Positions 45,898-54,730 of a stretch of DNA of 64,000 bases are shown in pieces (position 1 is the stretch's first letter; each line of letters opens with the position of its first letter). The translations under genes were made by a program, and so were the position numbers. Source of the stretch: Endomicrobium sp. (GTDB lineage Bacteria > Elusimicrobiota > Endomicrobiia > Endomicrobiales > Endomicrobiaceae); NCBI GenBank assembly GCA_031290575.1, contig JAITNH010000006.1:124001-188000 (forward strand), read 5' to 3'. The notes beneath the pieces are model-generated. The model searched no databases. It was not told the DNA's origin and saw only the letters and a program-made list of their open reading frames with translations.

Positions 45898-46019
45898 TAG
45901 TTTTTGCAATTTGGAGATGGGGCGATACGTGGTTTCTGCTTGGTGCTATTAAAAAAAGTTGGTTGTTTTGTTGTGGACGTAGTTAGTATGTTTGGCGGGG
46001 GAAAATGGATGGAGGGGGG

Positions 46020-46102
46020 GCTGAGGTGGCGGAATTGGCATACGCGCACGTTTGAGGGGCGTGTCTTTAATAGGGGTGCGGGTTCGAGTCCCGCTCTCAG
46101 CA
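46020..46102 (+). tRNA. tRNA-Leu (anticodon GAG)
   Basis: Class II tRNA: acceptor GCTGAGG/TCTCAGC, anticodon stem CACGT/GCGTG with loop TTGAGGG (GAG at 46054-46056), long variable arm, T arm GCGGG-TTCGAGT-CCCGC and discriminator A. The 5' end is the last G of a run of seven. CCA is not encoded. It lies downstream of secG. Confidence 0.95.
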
Positions 46103-46137
46103 TTATAGATGGTCTGTCGATTTATATTCTAATAATT

Positions 46138-46209
46138 GCGGACGTAATTCAGCGGTAGAATGTCTCGTTGCCAACGAGAATGTCGTGGGTTCAAATCCCA
46201 TCGTCCGCT
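46138..46209 (+). tRNA. tRNA-Gly (anticodon GCC)
   Basis: Acceptor GCGGACG/CGTCCGC, anticodon stem TCTCG/CGAGA with loop TTGCCAA (GCC at 46170-46172), T arm GTGGG-TTCAAAT-CCCAT, discriminator T. No encoded CCA. Together with the TCC tRNA at 35.5 kb it gives two glycine isoacceptors in the window. Confidence 0.97.
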
Positions 46210-46954
46210 TTTTGTTAAAATAAATCTATGTTTGTGGTTTTTCCACTTGCGATCTGTTTTGGTTATTGTATGGTACTGTCAAAATTCTGTATTTGCCTTG
46301 CATTAATTTATGTGTTTCATAAAAGTTCTTGGTTGTATTTCTGCAATAATTTTAAAATTTCAATTAGGAGTTTGGAAGTTTACTGTGGTTGCATTGTAGT
46401 CATGGTTTGTGGTTTTATGGATTAGTGTCCCCTTTTTTATTAGAAAAACACTAATAAAACTATTACAAGATTATAGATTTTTTTCATTCTGTGCTTTATC
46501 CAATATAAATATTTTTCCTAAGTTATTGAGTAGATATAGTCTAATTAAATTGTTAAAAATTATGTATAAGTGTAATCTTTTCGTTAACTGAACACATGCT
46601 TTTTTTCAAATAAAGGCACTTCATAGAGTGAATGTAAATATTAAAAACATTTAAAAATTTAAGTGTTCTCCACTAAAAAATATGGGTATATTTTTGGAAA
46701 ACTATCTGATTGTATAAAATAAAACTGCAAAAGATAAAAGAGAGTAGTAGAAGATTTAAATATTATTATTTTATAGTGATGGATTAAGTTGTACGTTGAT
46801 ACAAAATTAAATTAGACTAGAATACGATATTGTAGAACAGAAAAAGTTTATGTTTCTTCTTTTGTTCACAAAGTTCTTGGAGTGGTTTTTTGTTGTTAAT
46901 GTGTTAATAATATTATAAAATCTATCACAGCAAATGTTTTGAAAGGATTGTTTT
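46210..46954. other. Gap of 745 bases between tRNA-Gly and der
   Basis: I cannot name anything here. A 65-codon hydrophobic, cysteine-rich frame at 46228-46425 has no Shine-Dalgarno and no family resemblance, so it may be chance or a remnant. A perfect nine-base inverted repeat (46435-46443 with 46451-46459, loop of seven) lies just after that frame. The remainder has stops in all frames and could hold a decayed gene beyond recognition. TTGTTA (46893) and TATAAA (46914) with a 15-base spacer may serve der. Confidence 0.3.
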
Positions 46955-48292
46955 ATGTTAACGAAAATTGCTATAGTTGGCAGGCCTAACGTTGGTAAAT
47001 CTACACTATTTAATAGGTTTATAGGTAAAAAAAAAGCAATTGTTCATAAGACACCTGGAACGACGAGGGACAGGAATGATTGTGAAGTTTTGTTGAGAGA
47101 TAGAAAGTTTATTATTACAGATACTGCAGGCTGGAGTAATAACGTTTCTGTTTTTTCAGAAGGTATGGTCCGTCAACTTTGTATAGCTATTAAAAAAGCT
47201 GATATAATATTGTTTGTTGTTGATGTAAAAATTGGTGTTCATCATATAGATATTCAAATTGCTAATCAAATAAGAATCAGTCAAAAAAGAACAATTGTTG
47301 TTGTAAATAAGATAGATGTAAAAGCAGAAGAAATTAAAGGTTATGAATTTTACGAGCTCGGTTTTGATGATTTGGTTTTTATATCAGCGAATCACGGTAG
47401 AGGAATGGATGATTTGTTAGATAATATTTGGAATAATATTAAATATGATGGTAACAACATAAAGACTAAAAATTCCCAAGAGCAGGAAATATTAAAAATT
47501 ATTCTTGTAGGAAAACCTAACGTTGGTAAATCCTCATTTATAAATGCTGTTGCCAAAGAAGAAAGAAGTATTGTTCATGATATTCCTGGGACAACAAGAG
47601 ATTCTCTTGCAGTGACTGTTAAAGTTAATGGTAAGGAATATATTGTTGTAGATACTGCAGGATTGCATAAAGGCAGTAAAATGAAAAATGATATGGAATA
47701 TCTTTCAAAACTGAGTACTGATTATGCCATTGAAGATGCCAATGTTGCGATTTTACTTGTTGATGCCTCTGATTGCATAGGAGAGACTGAAGTTAAAATT
47801 GCAAGATTGCTAGTTGAAAAGAAAAAGCCAGTTATTATTGTAGTCAACAAATGGGATTTAATAGAAAACAAGGAAGAAGTAACAAAATATTTTGAAGAAC
47901 AGTTAAGAAAAAGAATGAAGTTTATGAATTGGGTTAATGTTGTTTTTATATCTACAAAAACAGGACAAAGACTAGAAAAGGTATTTAAAGAGTCCGAGTT
48001 TGTTTTTCAGCAATACTCTAAAAGGATACCTCAAGAGGAATTTAATGAAGTTATAAGAGATGCTGTTGCAAGAAAACCGTATACAAGTAAAGGGAGAACA
48101 TTAAAACTTAAGGAGTATACACAAGTATCTTCAAAACCACCTGTATTTAGTTTTTCTGTAAACGATATGACTTTGATACATTTTTCTTATGAGAGGTTTC
48201 TTGAAAACTGTTTAAGAACAAGATTTGGGTTTTATGGTAGCCCCATAGTTTTAAAATTCAGGAAATATTACAGAAAAAGGGTTGAGCATTAA
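46955..48292 (+). CDS. der: Ribosome biogenesis GTPase Der (EngA)
   Basis: Der has two tandem GTPase domains and is needed for 50S maturation. The 445-residue protein has G1 GRPNVGKST at residue 8 and GKPNVGKSS near residue 184, with DTAGW and DTAGLH (G3) and NKID and NKWDL (G4), then a KH-like C-terminal domain with PPVFSFSVND and RTRFGFYGSPI. AAAGGA precedes the ATG. plsY starts four bases after its stop and gpsA follows, a frequent trio. Confidence 0.98.
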   Translation: MLTKIAIVGRPNVGKSTLFNRFIGKKKAIVHKTPGTTRDRNDCEVLLRDRKFIITDTAGWSNNVSVFSEGMVRQLCIAIKKADIILFVVDVKIGVHHIDIQIANQIRISQKRTIVVVNKIDVKAEEIKGYEFYELGFDDLVFISANHGRGMDDLLDNIWNNIKYDGNNIKTKNSQEQEILKIILVGKPNVGKSSFINAVAKEERSIVHDIPGTTRDSLAVTVKVNGKEYIVVDTAGLHKGSKMKNDMEYLSKLSTDYAIEDANVAILLVDASDCIGETEVKIARLLVEKKKPVIIVVNKWDLIENKEEVTKYFEEQLRKRMKFMNWVNVVFISTKTGQRLEKVFKESEFVFQQYSKRIPQEEFNEVIRDAVARKPYTSKGRTLKLKEYTQVSSKPPVFSFSVNDMTLIHFSYERFLENCLRTRFGFYGSPIVLKFRKYYRKRVEH

Positions 48293-48296
48293 TAAA

Positions 48297-48902
48297 ATGT
48301 TGATAATAGTTTTATATATTATTTTTGCGTATCTGTGTGGTTCAATTCCATCTGCGTATATTATTGCGAGATTGATTGGCAAAGTTGATATACGTACAGT
48401 AGGATCAGGAAATCCAGGAGCTACAAATGTTTTTAGAATGGTAGGGAAATGTGCCGGTATTGTTACGTTTATATCAGATAGCTTAAAAGGTTTTTTGCCA
48501 GTGTATTTTGTTAAAGTATTGATGATGGATTATCCACCTTTTTATTCTGTTGTTGTTGCAGCTGTAGTAGTAATAGGGCATGTCTTTACTGTATTTTTAA
48601 AGTTTAAAGGTGGTAAAGGCGTTGCAACAGGATTAGGTGTGTTTTTAGCACTTATGTTTTGGCCGTCGGTAATAGCGTTTGCAGTTTTTGTTTTGATTTT
48701 TGTATTTTCAGGTTATGTTTCGTTGGCATCGATATGTGCTGTTGTTAGTCTTCCATTTATATCTTATATTTTGGGATATCCTGTTGAATGTATAATATTT
48801 TCTTTTGTAGTTGCTGGGTTAATTATTTATAATCATAGGACAAATATAAAAAGATTAAAAAATAGTTCTGAAAATAAATTTGAGATATTTAAAAGGAAAT
48901 AG
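48297..48902 (+). CDS. plsY: Acyl-phosphate:glycerol-3-phosphate acyltransferase
   Basis: PlsY transfers an acyl group from acyl-phosphate to glycerol 3-phosphate, the first step in phospholipid synthesis, using the product of GpsA. The 201-residue membrane protein has YLCGSIPSAYIIARL near residue 10, VGSGNPGATNVFR near residue 37 and FKGGKGVATGLGVFLAL near residue 102, with about five membrane segments. The ATG at 48297 lies just after the der stop. Confidence 0.96.
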   Translation: MLIIVLYIIFAYLCGSIPSAYIIARLIGKVDIRTVGSGNPGATNVFRMVGKCAGIVTFISDSLKGFLPVYFVKVLMMDYPPFYSVVVAAVVVIGHVFTVFLKFKGGKGVATGLGVFLALMFWPSVIAFAVFVLIFVFSGYVSLASICAVVSLPFISYILGYPVECIIFSFVVAGLIIYNHRTNIKRLKNSSENKFEIFKRK

Positions 48903-48903
48903 T

Positions 48904-49896
48904 ATGAAAATTACTGTTCTTGGGGCTGGTTCATGGGGGACAACTCTTGCTAATCTTCTATTTGGCAATGGACATGGGGTTACTGTTTGGGAATTTGATG
49001 CAAATAGAGCAAAAAATCTGCAAGAGAGGAACATAAAATCTTTTAAAGCGGGAGTTTTTTTGCCTGATGAGATATGTGTTACAAATAGTTTGAAAAGTTT
49101 AAAAGATAGCGATGTTGTTTTGTTTGTTGTTCCTTCGCATCATATGAGATCTACATGTATTTTATTAAAGGACAATGCAATAGATTTAAGCGGTAAACTT
49201 GTAATAAGTGCCACAAAGGGTGTAGAAAACAAGACTCTTTTAAGAATGTCTGAAGTAATAGGATCTGTTTTCCCAGAGGTTTGTAGTAATATTGCGGTTA
49301 TTTCAGGTCCAAGTCATGCGGAGGAGGTATGTAGAAAAATCCCTAGTGTAGTTACGTCTGCGGCATGTGATGTTAAAATAGCCATAAAGTGTAGAAATCT
49401 TTTTATGAATGATTTTTTTAGAGTTTATATCCAAACTGATATTATAGGTGTTGAGATTGGGGCAGCATTAAAAAATGTTTTTGCAATAGCTTCGGGTATA
49501 ATTGACGGCTTGAAATATGGGGATAACACAAAAGCTGCATTAGTTTCAAGAGGTTTAAAGGAGCTTGTAATGGTTGGCATTGCTTTAGGTGGAAGCGAAC
49601 AGACCTTCTATGGATTATCAGGTATTGGTGATTTAATGGTTACATGCTTTTCGTCTCATTCTAGGAATCGTGCTATTGGACAGGCTATAGGAGAAGGCAA
49701 ATCTTTATGTGATGCTGAAAAGAGCCTCTGTATGGTTGCTGAGGGAGTAAAAAACGCAATAAGTGCTTATGAGATAGGTAAAAAAATTGCACAAGAGCTT
49801 CCTATAATAAATGAAGTTTATGCTGTTTTATTCAAAGGCAAAAATCCTCTTAATGCGGTGAGTGATTTAATGACAAGGAATCCAAGATCTGAATAG
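48904..49896 (+). CDS. gpsA: NAD(P)-dependent glycerol-3-phosphate dehydrogenase
   Basis: GpsA reduces dihydroxyacetone phosphate to sn-glycerol 3-phosphate for phospholipid synthesis. The 330-residue protein starts with the Rossmann motif GAGSWGTTLANLL, has VVPSHHMR, SATKGVE, ISGPSHAEEV near residue 135 and the catalytic IGAALKNVFAIASGI near residue 182, with SRGLKELV near residue 216. AAAAGGAA overlaps the plsY end and the start follows its stop by one base. Its substrate normally depends on TpiA for interconversion, which is notable given the probable tpiA remnant. Confidence 0.97.
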   Translation: MKITVLGAGSWGTTLANLLFGNGHGVTVWEFDANRAKNLQERNIKSFKAGVFLPDEICVTNSLKSLKDSDVVLFVVPSHHMRSTCILLKDNAIDLSGKLVISATKGVENKTLLRMSEVIGSVFPEVCSNIAVISGPSHAEEVCRKIPSVVTSAACDVKIAIKCRNLFMNDFFRVYIQTDIIGVEIGAALKNVFAIASGIIDGLKYGDNTKAALVSRGLKELVMVGIALGGSEQTFYGLSGIGDLMVTCFSSHSRNRAIGQAIGEGKSLCDAEKSLCMVAEGVKNAISAYEIGKKIAQELPIINEVYAVLFKGKNPLNAVSDLMTRNPRSE

Positions 49897-50071
49897 TAAG
49901 TTTTGATTGTTTTGTAAGTTTGTGATTCAACAAAATAGATTTTATGTTAAGTTTTAGAGTGTTGAAAATAAAATTGTTGAAAAAGAATGTTTATGTTGTG
50001 ATAGTGAATAATTTATTGAAAAATTCGATTAATCAAGTATTTAGAGGGTTTTTGACAAACAGGATAAAAGC

Positions 50072-50332
50072 ATGACAAAGAATGATATAGCGATGGCATT
50101 ATCAAAAATATTAAGTTCTAAAAAAGAAGCTGATATGATTATAAATAAAGTTTTTAAAGAGATGCTACACGCTTTAAAAAGCGGAGAAAAAGTTGTTGTA
50201 ACAGGTTTCGGGAGTTTTAAGATGTTTGAAACAAAAATGAAAAACGGCAGGAATCCTAAGACTGGTCAAAAACTTTTGATTGCTCCAATGAAAAAAATAA
50301 GATTTAAACAATCAAGAGATTTTTTTGATTAA
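50072..50332 (+). CDS. HU/IHF-family DNA-binding protein
   Basis: This 86-residue basic protein is a nucleoid-associated DNA-bending protein of the HU/IHF family. It has the dimerisation helices in residues 1-42 and the DNA-binding arm with VVTGFGSFKMFETKMKNGRNPKTGQ, containing the RNPKTG motif near residue 63. AGGA lies before the ATG. The short interval and overlap with the MerR gene suggest one transcript; HU/IHF-MerR pairs occur in other phyla. Whether it acts as HU or as one half of IHF cannot be decided. Confidence 0.95.
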   Translation: MTKNDIAMALSKILSSKKEADMIINKVFKEMLHALKSGEKVVVTGFGSFKMFETKMKNGRNPKTGQKLLIAPMKKIRFKQSRDFFD

Positions 50333-50348
50333 CAAAAGAGGTGGATAC

Positions 50349-50726
50349 GTGTTTCAAATTCAAGCGATACCAGATAAGGAATATTTTACTATAGGCGAAG
50401 TTGCTAGAATAGCACTTGTTCCCAAATATACTTTGAGATATTGGGAAAATAGTTTTAAGCTTTTAAGACCTATTAGGAAAACTTCAGGCCAGAGAAGATA
50501 CCGTAAGGAAGAAGTAGAAATAGTTTTCAAGATAAAAGATTTGTTATATAATAAACGTTATACCATAGAAGGTGTTAAAAAATGTTTAGTTGCTGATAAA
50601 CGCAAAAAAATTGTGGATTTTCGTACAGGTTTAAATTTAGAGTTAAAGCCTGCCCTTGATTCCAAATTTTTAAGAGATATAAGGGATGAGTTGCAAAGCA
50701 TTTTAAAATTGCTAAAAAAATATTAA
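50349..50726 (+). CDS. MerR-family transcription regulator
   Basis: This 125-residue protein has a MerR-type winged helix-turn-helix: YFTIGEVARIALVPKYTLRYWENSF near residues 11-36 and SGQRRYRKEEVEIVFKIKDLL near residues 46-66. A short coiled-coil tail follows, without an obvious metal- or ligand-binding domain. The GTG at 50349 follows AGAGGTGG at six bases; the frame extends eight codons upstream into the HU gene but without a good start. Similar small MerR proteins follow HU/IHF genes elsewhere; target genes are unknown. Confidence 0.88.
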   Translation: MFQIQAIPDKEYFTIGEVARIALVPKYTLRYWENSFKLLRPIRKTSGQRRYRKEEVEIVFKIKDLLYNKRYTIEGVKKCLVADKRKKIVDFRTGLNLELKPALDSKFLRDIRDELQSILKLLKKY

Positions 50727-50820
50727 CAAATCTGTTTGATATTTCTTTTTTTTATGTTATATGTTTTAGTTCATATAGTTTTTGTATCGTGACGAAAGTA
50801 GTGGTTGTTATATATTCTGC

Positions 50821-50894
50821 CGGGGCGTGGCATAGCTGGTTAGTGCACTCCCTTGGGGTGGGAGAGATCGCTGGTTCGAATCCAGTCGTCCCGA
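50821..50894 (+). tRNA. tRNA-Pro (anticodon GGG)
   Basis: Acceptor CGGGGCG/CGTCCCG with the C1-G72 pair typical of bacterial tRNA-Pro, anticodon stem CTCCC/GGGAG with loop TTGGGGT (GGG at 50855-50857), T arm GCTGG-TTCGAAT-CCAGT, discriminator A. No encoded CCA. Confidence 0.97.
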
Positions 50895-50995
50895 TGCTTT
50901 GGTAACCCGTGTGTAAATGTAATGTTTTGATGATGAAAATTCAAATGTTGTAATTTGTCTCGTAGATACCAAAAGATAAAGGCAATAAAAATTTT

Positions 50996-51847
50996 ATGCT
51001 GGACTGTAAAAAAGTACTAAGTGATTTTATTTCATATATAGTTATAGAAAAAAACTTGGCAAAAAATACGGTTTTGGCTTATCGAAGTGATATTTTAAAA
51101 TTTATTGCGTTTGCTCATAAGAATCAACTTTCTATTGAAAATGTTGAATATTGTGATATAACAGTTTTTTTGTGGGAGATAAAAACAAAAGGTCTAAAGC
51201 CAAGATCGATTTATCGTCTTATAGAATCTTTAAGATTATTTTATAAGTTTTTAAAGATAGATAATTTAATAAAGAATAATCCAATGCATTATTTTTCATC
51301 GCCAAGAGTTCCTGAAACTTTACCTGCCATACTTACTTTTGATGAAATTATAATTTTACTTAATTCTGTAAATGCTGATAATGAAATAAGCGCAAGAAAT
51401 AGAGCGATGCTTGAACTTATGTATGCTACTGGTCTTAGGGTTTCTGAACTCATGAATGTTAGATTTTCAGATATAAGTCTACAGGACTGTTTTTTAAGGG
51501 TTGCGGGGAAAGGTTCTAAAGAAAGATTTGTTCCTTTTAGTGAAAAAGTCAAAGATTTTATTAAAATTTATCTTTCAAAAAGAAAATTAACTTTAAGCGA
51601 AAATGACTATTTATTTATTTCAAGATTTGGAAAAAAACTTTCCAGGATAGAGTTTTGGAGACAGCTTAAAAACATTGCTAAAACCACAAGCATTTCTAAA
51701 AATATTACGCCATACACTCTTAGGCATTCTTTTGCAATGCATCTGCTTGCAGGTGGTGCAGATATTCTATTTGTCCAAGAAATGTTAGGTCATACATCAA
51801 TCGCAACAACGCAGATTTACACGCGATTCGATAATAGAAAAAAATAA
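50996..51847 (+). CDS. XerC/XerD-type tyrosine recombinase
   Basis: This 283-residue tyrosine recombinase fits XerC/XerD, which resolve chromosome dimers at dif. An N-terminal SAM-like domain (about residues 1-95) starts SDFISYIVIEKNLAKNTVLAYRSD. The catalytic domain has the first arginine in ATGLRVSELMNVRFSDI near residue 147, the KGSKERFVP lysine, the HxxR region TLRHSFAMHLL and GHTSIATTQIYTRF with the nucleophile tyrosine. XerD is somewhat more likely than XerC. It stands next to tRNA-Pro, but no integrase-type features or att repeats are seen, so a housekeeping role is preferred. Confidence 0.9.
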   Translation: MLDCKKVLSDFISYIVIEKNLAKNTVLAYRSDILKFIAFAHKNQLSIENVEYCDITVFLWEIKTKGLKPRSIYRLIESLRLFYKFLKIDNLIKNNPMHYFSSPRVPETLPAILTFDEIIILLNSVNADNEISARNRAMLELMYATGLRVSELMNVRFSDISLQDCFLRVAGKGSKERFVPFSEKVKDFIKIYLSKRKLTLSENDYLFISRFGKKLSRIEFWRQLKNIAKTTSISKNITPYTLRHSFAMHLLAGGADILFVQEMLGHTSIATTQIYTRFDNRKK

Positions 51848-51915
51848 CACAACAATGTTAAAATACTTCATCTAGAAAATAATGGAAAGTTCCAAATAGA
51901 TATTTTTATGTGTGT

Positions 51916-51934
51916 AGTAATTAAGATTACTTTA
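51916..51934. terminator. Weak hairpin between convergent xerD-like gene and larE
   Basis: AGTAAT (51916-51921) and ATTACT (51926-51931) form a six-base stem with a four-base loop, followed by TTT. It lies between two convergent genes and could act on the plus strand. The stem is short and AT-rich, so this is tentative. Confidence 0.35.
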
Positions 51935-52747
51935 AATGATTGGCCGTAATGTTTCATTCATGCTACCCGTGCGATATCCCAAAACATCTATAGAAACATA
52001 CACAAATCCTAGTATTTTAAATTTTTTGTACACCTTCTCTCTATGGTTGCGTTTTAAAAGAATGTTTAATCCATACTCATCAGTTTCTATACGTGCAAGA
52101 TTGCCGTGAAATCGTACCCTTACTTGTTTGATACCCATGTCCAGGAGTGTTTGTTCTGCTTTATCGATCATCTTCAAATACTTAATGGTGATCTTTTCTC
52201 CATAAGGAAATCTTGATGATAAACAGGCAAAAGATTGCTTGTTCCATGTAGTTAATCCAAGTTGTCTTGAAAGTTCTCTAATTTCATTTTTATTAAGCTT
52301 TGCATAACGCAACGGGCTTTTGATGTTATGTTCAATTACTGCAATTAGCCCAGGGCGATAATCACTTTCATCATCTATGTTTGAAGCTTCAGCTATATTA
52401 TCTATCGAGTTTTCTTTAGCAATATCTTTTATTTTTAAAAATAATTCATTTTTACACAAATAACATCGATTTATTGGATTGTGTGAAAACTCTTTAATAT
52501 TTAATTCTTCAGAATTACAAATGACATGCTTTATGTTTTCTTTTTTACAGAATGTTATTGCTTCATTTAATTCACGTTGAGGAAAGGAATAAGATTTAGC
52601 TGTAACAGCAACAGCTTTATCTCTTAATATGTCATATGCGGTTTTTAATAAAAAAGTTGAGTCAACTCCACCCGAAAATGCAACGATAAGATTATTTAAA
52701 TCATGTATATATTGCTTCAAATTTTCATATTTTTGCTGTGTATTCAT
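51932..52747 (-). CDS. larE: LarE, sacrificial sulfur transferase of nickel-pincer cofactor synthesis
   Basis: LarE adenylates the dicarboxylated nicotinate intermediate and gives up sulfur from its own cysteine to form the dithio product that LarC loads with nickel. The 271-residue protein has the PP-loop SGGVDS at residues 25-30 and [11 protein letters not shown], where Cys175 aligns with the sacrificial cysteine of characterised LarE. Two more cysteines lie in RCYLCK near residue 95-98. The start overlaps the larC stop by four bases. It is the last gene of the operon nikMN-larB-larC-larE. Confidence 0.93.
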   Translation of the reverse strand: MNTQQKYENLKQYIHDLNNLIVAFSGGVDSTFLLKTAYDILRDKAVAVTAKSYSFPQRELNEAITFCKKENIKHVICNSEELNIKEFSHNPINRCYLCKNELFLKIKDIAKENSIDNIAEASNIDDESDYRPGLIAVIEHNIKSPLRYAKLNKNEIRELSRQLGLTTWNKQSFACLSSRFPYGEKITIKYLKMIDKAEQTLLDMGIKQVRVRFHGNLARIETDEYGLNILLKRNHREKVYKKFKILGFVYVSIDVLGYRTGSMNETLRPII

Positions 52748-53964
52748 TTATTGCCTTTTAAATTATTTACAATTTCGTGAAATGGTATATTATTTATAAC
52801 AGCGACCTTTGCAACATCATCATATTCGGGTTTAGATTTTTTGATATTGTAGCCTTCAGCTATTTTTATTTGTATTTTCCCATAAGCAGTTTCATGTATT
52901 ATAGTTTTACGTTTTAATGTATAGCGTTTGCAAATAGTTTTACGTACCCCAAAAGTGCTTGTATATCGTAGTATTAATTCAGCAAAGAAATCAGATTTGT
53001 TTTCGTTACATATACATGTTAAAAGTATTCCGGGTCGATTTTTTTTCATTTGAATTGATGTTATGAATACATCTAAAGCTCCTTTTTGAGACAATATATC
53101 AATAGCAAAACCCACTGCTTCGCCCGTCATGTCATCCAAATTGCATTGCAGTTGTACTATGCATTCGTTTGTTTTAATATGACTATTTATAGTTTTTCCC
53201 AAAAATGCTCTTACGCAGTTTGGAGCATCAAAATTTTTTGCGCCCATACCGTAGCCTATTTTTTGAATTTGCATTTTAGGCATAAGCTGAAAGTGTGTCG
53301 CAAAATATTTCAAGATAGCAGCTCCTGTGGGAGTGCATAATTCACCTTTTATATTGTTGCTAAATATTGGAATGTTTTTTAATATAAATGCTGTTGCAGG
53401 TGCTGGAACAGCTAATGTGCCGTGCATGCAGTGTACAAAACCGCTGCCGATATTTATAGGGGAAATTATTATTTTTTGAGGGGAAATTATTTCAATTAAT
53501 ATGCATGTGCTTACAATATCAACAATAGCATCTAGATTTCCGATTTCATGAAAATGGATTTGTTCTATAGTTTTGCCATGTATATTTGCTTCTGCTTCTG
53601 CGATTAGTTGATATATGTTTAATGCGTTTTTTTTTACTTGTTTAGAAATATTTAAATTTGTGATAATATTTTCAATTTTATATAAATTTGTATACTTATG
53701 ATTACAATCACGATATGATGCATAATTGTATTTTTTTGCTTTTTCATACAATGGCATTTCTTCTGAACCATGTATATTTACTCTTATATGTGTTCCCACA
53801 ATACCACATTTTTTAACTGTTTCCATGATAATTTTTATATCAGAAAGTCCTATAGAGTTTATTTTCTTTAAAAAATCACTCTTATTATCAACTAGCTCAA
53901 GCAATGATCCCGTTATCATATCACCAGCAGCTCCCATAGAACACTCCAAATAAAGTATTTTCAT
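52744..53964 (-). CDS. larC: LarC, nickel insertase of nickel-pincer cofactor synthesis
   Basis: LarC is a CTP-dependent cyclometallase that inserts nickel into the pincer nucleotide. The 406-residue protein is one uninterrupted frame, unlike the Lactobacillus gene, which needs a programmed frameshift between larC1 and larC2. It starts [21 protein letters not shown] and has the histidine-rich [16 protein letters not shown] near residue 142, [11 protein letters not shown] and [14 protein letters not shown] near residue 273. It overlaps larB and larE by four bases each. Confidence 0.95.
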   Translation of the reverse strand: MKILYLECSMGAAGDMITGSLLELVDNKSDFLKKINSIGLSDIKIIMETVKKCGIVGTHIRVNIHGSEEMPLYEKAKKYNYASYRDCNHKYTNLYKIENIITNLNISKQVKKNALNIYQLIAEAEANIHGKTIEQIHFHEIGNLDAIVDIVSTCILIEIISPQKIIISPINIGSGFVHCMHGTLAVPAPATAFILKNIPIFSNNIKGELCTPTGAAILKYFATHFQLMPKMQIQKIGYGMGAKNFDAPNCVRAFLGKTINSHIKTNECIVQLQCNLDDMTGEAVGFAIDILSQKGALDVFITSIQMKKNRPGILLTCICNENKSDFFAELILRYTSTFGVRKTICKRYTLKRKTIIHETAYGKIQIKIAEGYNIKKSKPEYDDVAKVAVINNIPFHEIVNNLKGNK

Positions 53965-54728
53965 TTGATACTTTCCATTTTATTTATACGATTGCTAATA
54001 TAACCTGCACCAAAGCCATTGTCAACATTAACGACCGAAACACCATTTACGCATGAATTTAGCATTGAGAATAGAGTTGAAAGGCCTTTAAAATTAGAAC
54101 CATAACCAACACTAGTGGGTACAGCAATAATAGGACAGCTTACAAGACCGCCAACTACGCTGACAAGAGCACCTTCCATGCCTGCAACTGCTATTATAAC
54201 GCGTGCATTTAGGAGAATATCATAGTGTGATAGAAGTCTGTGGATACCAGCAACACCCACATCATATAAACGTGTAACTTTATTTCCTAAAACTTCAGCT
54301 GTAACAGCAGCTTCTTCAGATACCGATATATCGCTTGTTCCACCTGATACAATTAGTATAGATCCTACTTTCTTAATTTTTTTATTGTGGTTTGCAATGG
54401 CAAGTTTGGCTATGGGATAATATTCTAAATCTATCTTTTGTTTTTTCAAAAAATCAACTGTTTGTTTAAAAATTCTAGTTATAATGATATTGTTTACATC
54501 GTTTTCAAGCATATTTGAAATTATACCAGCGATTTGCTCTTGAGTTTTATTTTGCCCATAAATTATTTCTCCAACGCCTTGACGGATCCCTCTATGATAA
54601 TCAATATTAGCATATTTTAAATTTTTGAATGGAGCGGTTTGTAAATGCAACAAAGCATCGTCAGGAGAAATTAGCCTATTCTTGACTTTTTTTAACAATT
54701 CTAATATTTGTTTTTTTTCGTTTAGCAT
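53961..54728 (-). CDS. larB: LarB, nicotinate dinucleotide carboxylase/hydrolase
   Basis: LarB carboxylates nicotinic acid adenine dinucleotide and cleaves the phosphoanhydride to start nickel-pincer nucleotide synthesis. The 255-residue protein has a PurE-like C-terminal half with [22 protein letters not shown] near residue 130, [32 protein letters not shown] and the C-terminal GFGAG. It begins two bases after the NikMN stop and overlaps larC by four bases. Its substrate comes from the NAD pathway, to which nadB in this window contributes. Confidence 0.95.
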   Translation of the reverse strand: MLNEKKQILELLKKVKNRLISPDDALLHLQTAPFKNLKYANIDYHRGIRQGVGEIIYGQNKTQEQIAGIISNMLENDVNNIIITRIFKQTVDFLKKQKIDLEYYPIAKLAIANHNKKIKKVGSILIVSGGTSDISVSEEAAVTAEVLGNKVTRLYDVGVAGIHRLLSHYDILLNARVIIAVAGMEGALVSVVGGLVSCPIIAVPTSVGYGSNFKGLSTLFSMLNSCVNGVSVVNVDNGFGAGYISNRINKMESIK

Positions 54729-54730
54729 AC

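Noticed and set aside
46228-46425. Hydrophobic 65-codon frame after tRNA-Gly
   Set aside because: No Shine-Dalgarno, odd cysteine-rich composition typical of random T/G-rich sequence, and no family resemblance, so it is mentioned only within the gap entry.
50821-51847. Integrated element using tRNA-Pro as attachment site with the adjacent tyrosine recombinase as integrase
   Set aside because: The recombinase has the length and domain layout of XerC/XerD, there is no second copy of a tRNA 3' end nearby, and surrounding genes are housekeeping.
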